From Halicephalobus mephisto (taxonomy: Eukaryota > Nematoda > Chromadorea > Rhabditida > Panagrolaimidae): DNA of 64,000 nt. Made by a program: the position numbers and the translations under genes. This document shows positions 34,776-47,200 of the stretch, in pieces; positions within the stretch are counted from its first letter, which is position 1; each line of letters begins with the position of its first letter. The stretch is from assembly GCA_009193035.1 (NCBI GenBank), contig SWDT01000099.1:124001-188000 (forward strand). The letters are read 5' to 3'. The notes below the pieces were generated by a model. It saw only the letters and a program-made list of their open reading frames with translations. It searched no databases and was not told where the DNA came from.

Positions 34776-35559
34776 TTTTTTTGAATAATTTTTTTTCATT
34801 TTTGAAAAAATTTTAAATATTTTTAGAATTATAAAATTATGAAAATTTTGAAATTGTTCAAAATTAAATAAAATTTTTAAATATTTTTAGACTTTTATGG
34901 AAATTTGTAAAATTTTTTAGTATCATGAAAATTTTAAAAATATTTTTGAAATTTTTTAGAATCAAAAATTTCGAAATTGTTCAAAATTAAATAAAATTTT
35001 TAAAATATTTTTGGAATTTTATGGAAATTTTACAAATTTCTAAAAATCATGAAGATTTTATAAAAATTTTTAAATTTTTCAAAATTGAATAAAAATTAAA
35101 ATTTTTCAAGAATTTTTTCAAATTTTCGACATTTTCTAAAACTTTACAAAATTATCTGGAACATTTCAGAATTTCACACAAGCTTCTGAAATTTTCAATA
35201 ATTGCATGAGTTTCTGAAATTTTCGAGAATCTCACAAGCTTCCGAAAATGCAGAATTTACAATGTCTTACGGTAATTCGATATTTACACCGAATTTTAGA
35301 ATGCTTTAAAATTTCCATGACGTTATAAAAATATATCGAAAATTCTTCAATTTTCTGAAAATTTCTAAATTTGTAAAAATTTTTGAAATTAAAAAAAATT
35401 ATTTTAGGTTCTAGAAATTTGAATGAGGTTTTTGAAGATTTCGGAAATCTGATTTTAGAGAGTTCAAAAAACTTGAGCAAGATTCTGGGGGATTCTATAA
35501 GTTTCTACTATATTTTAGCTCCTTCCAGAAGCTACTATGAAATCCCAAAGATCTATGTA

Positions 35560-36060
35560 GAATTCTAAAGGGTTTCAAGGAGATTCTGGAAAGTTATGGA
35601 ATTTTCGATAAAGTTTTTGAAGATTTCGTAACTTTTTCAAAAATTTTAAAAAGCTTTAGTGAGATTCTAAAAGTCTTTCGAAGTGCTTGAAAATTCAATA
35701 AATCTATGTAGGATTCTAGAAAACTTCAAAATTTTCGACAAAGTTCTTAGAAATTTCGTAACTTTTTCAAGGATTCTAAGCTTCAATGAGATTCTAAAGG
35801 TCTTTCGAAGCACTTGAAGATTCAATAAATCTATGTAGGATTCTAGAAAACTTCAAAGCGATTTTAGTAAGCTCCAAAATCTTCGACAAAGTTCTTGGAG
35901 ATTTCGTAACTTTTTCAAGGATTCTAAAAAGCTTCAGTGAGATTCTAAAAGTCTTCCGAAGTTCTTTCAAATTCAATAAATCACTATAGGATTCTAGAAA
36001 ACTTCAAAATTTTCAAAAATTCCGTAACTTTTTGAAGGTTTCTAAAAAGTCCAAAAATTT
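35560..36060. repeat. Tandem array, about 120 bp unit, three to four copies
   Basis: Units contain TTCAATAAATCTATGTAGGA, TTCTAGAAAACTTCAAA and GATTTCGTAACTTTTTCAAG. Divergence between copies is moderate. Confidence 0.75.
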
Positions 36061-37110
36061 CCCCGAAATTTTAGTTTTTCAAAATTATCTAACAAATTCC
36101 GGAAGATTCTAAAGTCTTTTACGTCATTTCGTTTTTTACAATAACACAATACTTCCTTTTTTAAGTTATGTGAGATTTTTCTGAATCCTGATTACCGTTG
36201 TGGAAAAAAGACGAAATTTAAATGAGTTCTTAAAATTAAACATTTTTTTTCACTTATGTAGTTTTTTTTGGATGATTAAATAAGCTCATTTATCCTCTTA
36301 TCTCCCACACAGAACTCCTCAATAAGCATTTGTATCGAAACAAATACCGCCCTATTCATGGGGTTTTTATCATTTTTTTTTGAAAACCTTTATTATTTAA
36401 ATATTCCTTTTTTTAAATTTTTATTTAAAATTTTCTTTTTTTAAAGTTTTTTTTTAAATTTTTATTATTTAAATATTCCTTTTTTTAAATTTTTATTGTT
36501 TAAATTTTTTATTTAAAATTTTCTTTTTTGAAAACCTTTATTATTTAAAATTTCCTTTTTTTAAAAGTTTTTTTTTTAAATTTCCATTTTTCTAAGATCT
36601 TTATTATTTAAAATTTCCATTTTTCTAAGATCTTTATTTAAAAACTCTTTTTTTAAAATTTTTATTATTTAAAATTTTCTTTTTTCAAACATCTTTATTT
36701 AAAAAAAACTTTTTTAAAATTTTTTATTATTTTTAATTAAAAAAATTTTTTTATTTTTTTTATTTTTTATTTTTTATTATTTCTAAATTTTTTTGAATTA
36801 TTTAATATTTTTTAAATTTTTAAAAAGTTATTTTGAAATTCACTGTGGGCTTGAAACAGATGGTGTCCAGATTCCAAATGTCACAACGTGAGTTTTGAAG
36901 TTTTTTGACATGAGTTATTTTTGAAAAATTAATTTTAAATTTTTGAATTAACTTTTTTAATTAATTTTAAATTCAAACAAATTTCAGATTAATCCAAAAT
37001 TAAAATTTTAAAGACATTTTAGTTTTTATTAAAATTGATTTTTTAAAATTTAAAACTCAAAAAAAATTAAATTTGTTTGAATTTAAAATTTTTTAAAACT
37101 TCCGAAGTCT
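36061..37110. other. AT-rich intergenic with simple T/A repeats
   Basis: Mostly TTTTTATTATTTAAA-type tracts (36370-36790). A small non-AT patch at 36279-36350 gives on the minus strand MNRAVFVSIQMLIEEFCVGD followed by a stop, and one at 36845-36890 gives on plus an ATG after AAACAG and a GTGAGT donor. Neither connects to anything seen, so no gene is called. Confidence 0.4.
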
Positions 37111-37119
37111 ACAGAGAGG

Positions 37120-37510
37120 TTTATATTAAAGCAAAATTCGCACCTTGCTCGCAACAATGGAGCGAATCGATCGGTATTTTTATATTTATATTTACAAAAA
37201 ACTCAAAATCAAAGTAAAATTCGCACTTTTCTCGCAACATTGGAGCGAATCGATCGGTATTTTTATATTTATATTTACAAAAAACTCAAAATCAAAGTAA
37301 AATTCGCACTTTGCTCGTAACATTTGGACGAACAAGGCAACATTAAAGTAAAATCCGCACCTTGCTTGCAACATTTGGGCGAATAAAGCAACATTAAAAT
37401 CAAATATGCAAATTGCTTGCAACATTGGAGCGAATCGGTATTTTTATATTTATGTTTATAAAAAACTCAAAATCAAAGCAAAATTCGCACCTTGCTCGCA
37501 ACATTTACGC
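37120..37510. repeat. Tandem array, about 85 bp unit, about five copies (some partial)
   Basis: Units combine AAAATTCGCACCTTGCTCGC, AACATTGGAGCGAATCGATC and GGTATTTTTATATTTATATT. Shorter internal copies replace the last part with AACATTAAAGTAAAATCCGC. The TTGCTCGCAACATT core also occurs, reverse complemented and diverged, near 33350. Confidence 0.85.
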
Positions 37511-38017
37511 ATGTTTGTTTATTTAATTTTTACCTAAAAGTTTAATTTATTCTCAACATTGATGTTGACTTTTTTTTATAAACTTTAAGATTGATAGAAT
37601 TTAAAAAATAAATTATAAATGAATGACATCTGGACGAAATACAAGAAATTAATTTTTTTGAATTTGACTCAGATTGTAGACTTCTAAGGTTGAATTTGGA
37701 AATTTATTTTTAACCAATTCAATAAAGTTATGAATTTTCAAAGCACTTTAAAAAAAATATTTTAAAAAAAAATGTTTTTTAAAAAAAATGTTTTTTGAAA
37801 ACAATTTTTTTTTGAAAACTAAGGTGGAATCGAACACGGACTCCTGCCACGAAAGTCCCTGCGAAGGCGAAAGAGATCCCTGTCATTTTTAGGATCAAAT
37901 TTGCAGCGTTGTTTAAATATAAGAGATATCGTTGGATAAAGACACAAGTGCTCCGTAATTACTCGTAATAGAAGATGCATGGTTATATTCATCGGATATA
38001 TGAAATTTAAAATGAAC

Positions 38018-38187
38018 GTACAAAAAAGCGTAACTTTAGGTTCAGTAACAAATGCAAATCGTCACTATTACTTACAATTTTCGTCAAAAATGTCAAATAT
38101 TTATAAAAATATGACGATTCTGTCACATTTTTGTTACATTTCGCAATTGTCACGGGACCAAAAGTTACGTTCTTTTTTTGTGTGTAC
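38018..38187. mobile_element. MITE-like palindromic element, copy 1
   Basis: The element is an imperfect palindrome. It starts GTACAAAAAAGCGTAACTTT and ends with the complement of GTACACACAAAAAAAGAACG TAACTTT. The centre contains TCAAATATTTATAAAAATAT. A second copy at 46236-46389 shares the core CAAATCGTCACTATTAC and TCAAATATTTATAAAAAT, so this is a dispersed non-coding element. The family is not recognised. Confidence 0.7.
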
Positions 38188-38218
38188 AATTGTAACTTTT
38201 CTTTGTTCTTTTTTAATT

Positions 38219-38640
38219 TCTTAATGTAGAAAAATGAATATAATCGATTATGTTCCATCACACTCAGTTACAACTGATTTTGGATCACCTATGATAAAAT
38301 GAACATACAATTGTAACTCTTCTTTTTTTTAATTTCTTAATTTCTTAATGTAAAAAAATGAATATAATCGATTCTGCTCAGTTACAAATAATTTTGGATC
38401 ACCTATGATAAAATGAACATACGATTATAATTCTTTTTCTTTTTTTTAACTTTTTAATGTAAAAAAATGAATATAATCAATTCTGCTCAGTTACAAGTAA
38501 TTTTGGATCGTCCATGCTAAAATGAACATACAATTGTAATTCTTTTTCTTTTTTTAAATTTCTTAATGTAGAAAAATGAATATAATCGATTATGTTTCAT
38601 CACATTCAGTTACAACTGATTTTGGATCATCTGTGGGAGC
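38219..38640. repeat. Tandem array, about 105-120 bp unit, four copies
   Basis: Units contain AAAATGAATATAATCGATTC, TCAGTTACAACTGATTTTGG and ATCACCTATGATAAAATGAA. It abuts the right end of MITE copy 1. Confidence 0.8.
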
Positions 38641-38919
38641 TGTTAAGAAGTTGTGTCTATCTCGTCGTCAGAGGGAATCCACACTGCATCAAAAATATTT
38701 TGTATACTGTATGTGTGTGTGATTAAGTGACATCACATAAAAGTTTGGAATTTTTTTAAACTTATTGAACAAATTTAGAATTTAAAAAACTCAAACTTAC
38801 GATTTCAGTTGGGAAATTTTGAAAATTTGTGTTGAGATGTTTTTTTTAAAATTTTTGCGCATATTTTTTATTTCTAATTACAGTACTGCACACAAAACGG
38901 TACATGATACATAATGTAT

Positions 38920-39490
38920 GGATACATTAGAACGACTATGACGTATCAGATACAGTATACTTAATGAGCCGGAATATTTGATATAATACATTGATGTTAT
39001 ATTTCATGTGTCGGAACATTGAAGATACTGTACCCGATATCATACTTAATCCATTGGTATATTGAAGATAATGTATCTCGTATATAAAAATTAGTTTAAT
39101 GAATCCATATATTATATACAGTATACAGTATACAGGTATTGCTTTTAGTATATTAGTATATTGAATATAATGTATTTCATAGATTAGATTTGTTTTAATG
39201 CATCCATATACTGTATATCATGCACTGATATCAACTTGATCCATTGGTATATTGAAGATAATGTATCTCGTACATCAGAATTAGTTTAATGAATCCATAT
39301 ATTATATACAGTATACAGGTATTGCTTTTAGTATATTAGTATATTGAATATAATGTATTTCATAGATTAGATTTGTTTTAATGCATCCATATACTGTATA
39401 TCATGCACTGATATCAACTTGATCCATCAGTATATTGAACATAATGTATCTCGTACATCAGAATTAGTTTAATGTATTTACACATTATAT
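38920..39490. repeat. Tandem array of TATA-rich long unit, about 190 bp, two to three copies
   Basis: Units carry CCATATACTGTATATCATGC, TTGGTATATTGAAGATAATG and TATATACAGTATACAGGTAT. Two copies (about 39040-39230 and 39235-39425) are nearly identical, suggesting a recent duplication. Confidence 0.8.
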
Positions 39491-39499
39491 ACTATGTGT

Positions 39500-41290
39500 C
39501 CCTTTTTGTGTGTAATAGTTGAAATCTGACTGTTCACTATTTTCACTGAAAATGCACCAAAAACAGGAAGCAGCCTGTCTCCGTGATTTCCTATATCTGT
39601 CATATCCGGCTTTATCTCACTCACGAGACCGTTCCTTAGGACGAATGTCCTTAAAAACTACTTTGGATCATAAGCACTACTTAAACGTCCGAATCCCGTG
39701 GTTTCTGAATCCTTCGAAATTTTTATCATTTTTAATCTTTTAAAATTTTTTTATTCTTTGCTTTTTTGACATTTTTTAAAAGGTCAATTTCATACGAAAT
39801 TACGTTTTTCAGATCAATTACAAGGTTTTTGTAATTTGATCGTTAAAATAAAAAAAGTTACTTAATTTAAAAAAAAAGTTTTTATTTAAACTTGGAAAAA
39901 AATTTTTTTAATTAAAAAAAGTTATTTAAATTTAGAAAAAAAATATTTATATTTAAAAAAATTCTAATTTAATTTTAAAAAATAATTTTTATTTACTTTT
40001 TCAAAATTTTGAATTTAAAAAAAAATTAATTTTTAAAAATCAAAAAAAAGTTATTTTTTAAAATTAAGAAAAAATTATTTTTAAAAATTAAAAAAAAAGT
40101 TAATTTTTAAATATTAAAAAAAAATTATTTTTTAAATATTAAAAAAAAATTATTTTTTAAAAATTAAAAAAAAAATTATTTTTTAAAATTAAGAAAAATA
40201 TTTTTTGTGTTTTTAAAAATACTTTTTTAATTTAGAGATTATAAGTAATTTTGATTATAATGACTTTTAAATTAAACTTCGGAAATTAATTTCAAAATTA
40301 AAACAAAAATTTTTGGATTATTTTTAAATAAAACCGATTTTTCATTTCGAAATTGCAAAAAAGACTTTTTTATTCAATTTTAATTAAAATTTAATTATTT
40401 TTAATTTTTTACATTTAGACAATTTAGTTTTTAATAATTTAAAGAAAATTAAAAATATTTAAAAAATAAAAATTTAAAAATATTTTTAAAATTTTTTATT
40501 TTTTTTCAAATTTATTGAAAATTAAAAACTTTTTTATTTTTTTTAAGTTTATTTAATTTTTTTTCAAGTTTATTTAAATTTTCATTTTTTTTTGGAATTT
40601 ATTTAAAATTTTTTATTTTTGGATTTATTTTAATTTTTTTAATTTTTTTTAAGTTTATTTAAATTTTTAATTTATTTAAAATTTTTACTTTTTTTTTGAA
40701 ATTTTTTATTTTTTTTTTTGAGTTTATTTAAATTTTCATTTTTTTTTGGATTTATTTAAATTTTTTATTTATTTAAAATTTTTTATTTTTTTTGAGTTTT
40801 TAAAAATTTTTTATTTTTTTTTTTTGAATTTATTTAAAATTTTTTATTTTTGGATTTATTTAAAATTAAAAAAAATATTTAATTGTCCCAAACGGAAATT
40901 GAGCATACTTTTGAAAATAATTCGAGGTTGACGTTTCTGTTTTTAATGAAACCAGATTTTTGACATAATTGTCTTGATCAAAAATGTCTTGGCCAATTGC
41001 CTGGGGCAGCCCCATTAGGCCCCGCCTCCTTGGTGAAATTTCTTTGAAAATAAACCCCGGTCATTCATGCCCCTTTTTCCACAAAAATCAGACTTATTTT
41101 GTGAACTTTTGGTCCCATCGCGATTGATTTTTAAAATATTTTAAAATTATTTTTTAAAAATATTTTTTTTTAAATTTTTTTAAAATTATATTTTTTAAAT
41201 TTTTTTAAAATATTTTTTTTTAAATTTTTTTAAAATTATTTTTTTTGATTTTTTTAAAAATTATTTTTTAGGTAAAAAAAAAACAAAAAA
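39500..41290. other. Intergenic AT desert upstream of the secreted-protein gene
   Basis: Bases 39770-40870 are dominated by poly-A/poly-T stretches with short TTTATTTAAATTTTTTATTT repeats. A GC-richer patch at 40960-41070 (GGGGCAGCCCCATTAGGCCC) is present just upstream of the next gene and may be promoter. No coding sequence is seen. Confidence 0.5.
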
Positions 41291-44200
41291 ATGTCGATTT
41301 TTGGATTGATTTTTCTTTCAATTTTTTCTACAGTATCCGGATTTGAGTCGTTTGTCTACAACAACGCCCCTCCGGCAATGGCGACAGCGGCCAAGGAAAT
41401 CGGAGAAAACGGTACGGTGACGATAATCGAAAAATTTTAAGTTTATCAAGGATTTACTTACGGTTTTAGAACGTCTAAGTTATCTCCAGACGCTGCAATC
41501 GAAAAAACACACAGAAGAAGAAAAGTGGGTTTTGTGTAATATCGAATTTCCGGAAAAATCGTTTTTTTTAAATTTATCAATAAATTCAAAAAAACGGTCT
41601 TGACAAAATTTTGTAAATTTTCCAGTTGAGACCAAAATTATAAAATTTACTAAAAATAAAAAAAAATCCGAAAAATGGTCCCACCACGAATTTTTTTAAA
41701 TTTTCCAGTTGAGACCAAAATAATCAAATTTAATTTTTTTATAATTTTAAAAATTTCAAAAATTATTAAATTTATTAAAAATTAAAAAAATGGTCCCACC
41801 ACGAATTTTGTAAATTTTCCAGTTGAGACCAAAATAATTAAATTAAATTTTTTTACAATTCTAAAAATTTCGAAAATTATTAAATTTACTAAAAATCCGA
41901 AAAATGGTCCTACCACGAATTTTGTAAATTTTCCAGTTGAGACCAAAATCATTAAATTTAATTTTTTTACAATTCTAAAAATTTCGAAAATTATTAAATT
42001 TACTAAAAATCCGAAAAATGGTCCTACCACGAATTTTGTAAATTTTCCAGTTGAGACCAAAATCATTAAATTTAATTTTTTTATAATTCTAAAAATTTCA
42101 AAAATAATTAAATTTACTAAAAATCCGAAAAATGGTCCCGCCACGAATTTTGTAAATTTTCCAATTGAGACCAAAATAATTAAATTTAATTTTTTTATAA
42201 TTCTAAAAATTTCAAAAATTGTATTATTGTAAAAAAGTAAAAATGTTTATTACTATATTTTCAAAAAAAAATTTTCACGTTGTTTTTCAAAAATTTCCAC
42301 TTGAGACCAGAAAACCGTGAAATTGTGCATTTATGTGATTTTAAAACTTTTCAAAAATTTTTAAATTCGTATTTTTTTTCAGTGAAAATTTTTATTATAA
42401 AATTTCCGAAAAAATATTTTCACTTGAATTTTCAACTTTCTAGTCGAGACTACAAAATATAAAATTCAGAATTTGCGTGATTTTAAAAGTTCCAAAATTG
42501 CATTATTTAAAAAATCAAAAATTAAAAAAAACTAGTTTTGACAAGAATTTTTTTAATTTTCCAATCAGGACCGAAAAATAAAATATTTGACATTTATGTA
42601 GTTTTAGGAAAATTTTACAGTTACGTTATTATTAAAAATCAAAAACTTCCGAAATTTGGTCCTGACGGGAATTTTTGAATTTTTCCAGTTAGGACCAAAA
42701 AATGCGAAATTTTTGAAAATGATGGTTCTAGAAAGTTCTAAAATAATTTCATCAAGAAAAAAATTTATAAAATTTCTGAAATTTGGTCCTGACGGGAATT
42801 TTTGAATTTTTCCAGTTAGGACCAAAAATGCAAAATTTTTGAAAATCAAGGTTCTGGAAAGTTCTATAATAATTTCATCAAGAAAAATTTCATGAAATTT
42901 CTAAAATTTGGTCCTGACGGGAATTTTTGAATTTTCCACTCAGGACCAAAAATGCAAAATTCGGTGTTTACGTAATTTTGGAAACTTTTGAAATTATCTA
43001 ATAAATTCTAAAATCCTCTTTAATCTCGTAGCATCATATAATTTTCCTTAAGTACCGTAATCCGATAAGCTTCTTTTGCACAAAAGTACAAAGTTATCAT
43101 GAAATTTTTATATTTTGTTTTTGAAAATTCCCATAATTTTTTTATTTTTAAAGAAAATTAAAAATGATGTCAAATTTGTATTTTTTGAGAAATTTTCTGC
43201 TTTTGATTATTCTGAAAAAATTTAAATTTTGGAAAAACTTGAATTTAAAAAAATTTGGATTCTGAAGAAATTTGAATTCTGAAAAAATTTGAATTTTGAA
43301 AAAATTTGAATTTTGAAAAAATTTGGATTCTGAAAAAATTTTAATTTTAAAAAAATTTGGATTTTGAAAAAATTTGAATTTTGAAAAAATTTGGATTCTG
43401 AAAAAATTTTAATTTTAAAAAAATTTGGATTTTGAAAAAATTTGAATTCTAAAAAAATTTTAATTTTGAAGAAATTTTAATTTTAAAAAAATTTGGATTC
43501 TGAAAAAGTTTGGATTTTGAAAATCTGACGTTGGCAGTCTAAAAACCACTAAAACGTTGAAAAATCGGGTTCTATTTTCGTCAATGAAACCCTGTATTAG
43601 GAAAGTCGAGGCCGTGATTTATGATCTTGACGATAAAATTAGGAGATCGTTGATTTCTCTACTACTTTTAGTTTTGATCACAAACTTTAATTTACCGTAG
43701 TATCTGGTCATAAAAATAAAAAAATTACGTTTTATTAAAAAACTAAAAAAACGGTCCTGACGCGAATTTTTAAAATTTTCCAGTCAGGACCAAAAAAATG
43801 TAAAATATTTTAAAATTATGATTTTGGAGAATTTCAAAGTTGTTTTATCATAAAAAATTAAAATTAGTTTATTAAAATTCTGAAAGTGGTCCTGACGCGA
43901 ATTTTAAAAATTTTCCAGTCAGGACCAAAAACTATAAAATTTTTAAAATTATGATTTTGGAGAATTTCAAAGTTGTTTTATCATGAAAAATTAAAATTAG
44001 TTCATTAAAAATTTAAAAAACAGTCTCAACACGAATTTTTAAAATTTTCCACTCAGGACCAAAAACTACAAAATTGGATGTTTATGTGGTTCTAAAAGGT
44101 TCTAGCATCATGCTATTAAAAAATCAAGGTACTTTCCCGTTAGCCGACCGCATCCTCCCGAAATGAAAATTCTTTTGGCGCGCTTTTAGCCTACTTTAAA

Positions 44201-47200
44201 TGTTTTCTTATTATTTAACGTTTTTCTTTCTTTTTCTTATCAGCATGAAGTTATTTGAATTCCCAAGTACAGAAAAAGATGCAATATACTTTTTACAAGA
44301 CCGTGGTGTGCTCCATAGACAAAAGTTCTGTTTAAACGGTCATAGAATGTCTCTGAACATTAATAAAGAACATTGGCGTTGTTGTAAAAGTACTTGTAGA
44401 ACTAGTATTAGTTTGCGTAATAATACATGCCTAGAAGGCACACGTTTACCTTTTCTTACTATTATTCGACTTATTTATTTTTGGTCTCGAAACTGGTCCT
44501 CCATTAATAATTGTATAGAAGAGCTTGGCGTGGATAAAAGCACACCGGTGGTGTGGAACGCAGCATTGCGAGAAATTTGTGCAGAATCTCTACGCAAAAG
44601 AGAAGGAAAATAGGAGGACCTGGTATGATTGTTGAAATAGATGAATCCTTATTTTAATTACAACTTCTCTATTGATAGAGGAAAATGGAAATGAACTAAC
44701 AACCCTTGCACACATCTATCAACATGTTATTCCTCTGTAGGAACTTGTAGTAGTATTTTTCTTTGAATGTGCAGAGCATAGGAGGAGGAAAATTGGAAGA
44801 AAGCATTAAATATCGGAAGAAATTTTTAAAAATAGGTTAAAGCGCGCCAAAAGAATTTTCGTTTCGGGAGGATGCGGTCGGCTAACGGGAAAGTACCAAA
44901 ATCAAAGATGTTTATTACAAAATCTTTGAAAACTGGTCCGAACACGAATTTTTAAAACTTTCTAGTCGGGACCAAAAACTACAAAATGAAATGTTTACAA
45001 ACTTCCAGAAACTCGCTGAATTTTATTTTTTTTTTAATTTTTGCTACAAAATTCCCAAAAATTGGTCCGAACACGAATTTTTAATTTTTCCAGTCAGGAC
45101 CAAAAACTACGAAATTTCCAAAAATTGGTCCGAACACGAATTTTTAATTTTCCAGTCAGGACCGAAAACTACAAAACTTGATATTTACGTAATTCAAAGT
45201 TTTAAAATTTTTCAAAAGCCTTTTGAAAGTGCAGGAACGTCACGGGATGCTGTATACTTTCATTCATGTACGGTAACGAAGAAAATTGGATAAATGTGAA
45301 CTGCTTGGCTTAGTTGAAAACGGGATACAATTCGTTCGTTTTCTTAGAAACAAAAAAACTCGTTAAAAAACCTGAAAATGAAAAAGGATCAAAGTTTCTG
45401 GATTATTCTTCTTTTAAAAAAAATGAAGTTTTTAAATTTAAAAAAAATTTTTAAAAAATGAAGTTTTTAAATTTCAAAAAATTTTAAAAAAATGAAGTTT
45501 TTAAATTTTAAAAAAAATAAAAAAACGAAAATTTTTAATTAAAAATAATTTTTTTTAAATAAAAAATTGTTTTGAATTGAAAAAAATAAAAATTCAAAAA
45601 ACCAATTTAAAAATAATTTTTTTTAAATAAAAAACTAAAATTTAAAAAGAAAAAAAACTTGAAAAATTAAAAACATATAAATTGAAAGAAATTTTAAAAA
45701 TAAAAAAAATTCAAAATTAAAAAAAATTGGAAATATATATAAATTGAAATTTAAAAAATAAAAAAATTTTGATTAAAATAAAGAATTAAATTTTAGGATG
45801 GAACTTTACGCGGAACACTTGTCGGTGTGTTCTTCTGTTGCTGCTGATATCTCCATGAAGTTGGACTTAACTATCGGGGAAATGGCTCCTCAGCCTTCTG
45901 ATTCCTCAGAATCCGGAAAAGCCCGTAAAATTCTGAAAACGATCGGGATCGATTCGGTTTCTGGTGCTCTGATGACGATGCCGATGAACGAGATGTCGGA
46001 AACAATCCACGAAGCTTGTCTTAAAAACGAACTTCAATTTCAATGTGCTTATGGATTCATCCAAGATAAAGATAAAATTGCCGCTCATATCTTGATTATG
46101 ATGGAGAACGACGGGAACATCAAGATGATGTTCGAGAACGAGTGCAAGAGGCCAGAAGCGACCCCTTCCGCCTACGCCTGCGTCGGCCAGAACGCCGGCC
46201 GATGGGTCCAGCAATGCGGAGTGGTGAGTTCCATAAAAACGAAAAAAGCGAAACTTTCGATCCAGTAACAACCACAAATCGTCACTATTACGTGAAATTT
46301 CCGTCACAAATTTCAAATATTTATAAAAATGTAACAATTGTGTCACATTTCACAATTTTTACTGGACAAAAAGTTACGATTTTTTATATATCATAGATGT
46401 TTCGAAATCAGAGGTTGATTGAATAGAATCAGCACGTGATGGTCCCTGATTACGGTTTTCACATTAGCTGATTCTGAAGTCAATCAAGGATAAAATTGAA
46501 ATCCGAAGAAGATTGAATATACCGTATTTGCTCTATTTGTGGCACATGTGCCACTATTTTTCGATCGATCTATCAGGAACTTGTATGTTATCTAACTTTA
46601 TTGTTGCACATATCAGCTTCTTTTCATTCAAACCTTCAGGATGTGCCACAAATAGAGCAAATACGGTATATTCAATCTTCTTCGGATTTCAATTTTATCC
46701 TTGATTGACTTCAGAATCCTGGATTTTTTCGAAAATTCCAAAACAGTTTAGAATTTCATAGATATTTTAAAAAATTCAGAATATTATAGAAATTTTTATT
46801 GTTTTTAATAATTTTATGAAAAATTCAGAAATCTAGAATTTCTTAGTTCCATGAAAATTTTTGAATTTTTTCAATCTTTTCAAAATTAAATGAAAAATTT
46901 TAATTTTAAAGAATTTTAAATTTCAGAAAAATTTTAAATTTAAAATTTTAGAGAATTTTAATTTTGATGAAAATTTTGAAGAATTTTGAATTTTAGAGAA
47001 TTTAAAATTTTAGAAAAATTTTAGAGAATTTTAATTTTGATGAAGATTTTATTTTTTCAGTCTATTGGGGCTTACAACAGCACTCGAGAGGACGTCAACA
47101 TGAAGATGAAGACGGCTTACGGTAACGCCATGTCTGTGATCGAGGAAGCGATGGAAAAAACGAATTCAGAATCGGAATTGATGAAGATCATGACAGAATC

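Noticed and set aside
37802..37870. tRNA-like T-arm (GTGTTCGATTCCAC on minus)
   Set aside because: No matching acceptor, D-arm or anticodon arm; the nearby GCCACGAAAGT words belong to the dispersed repeat family.
39519..39743. 74-codon plus-strand frame after the TATA-rich array
   Set aside because: No recognisable domain, no splice partners and no signal peptide; judged a chance frame in a GC-richer patch.
41782..42174. 130-codon minus-strand open frame with 39-residue repeats
   Set aside because: It arises because the intron repeat has a 117 bp period, a multiple of three; the repeat is AT-rich non-coding sequence and other units break the frame.
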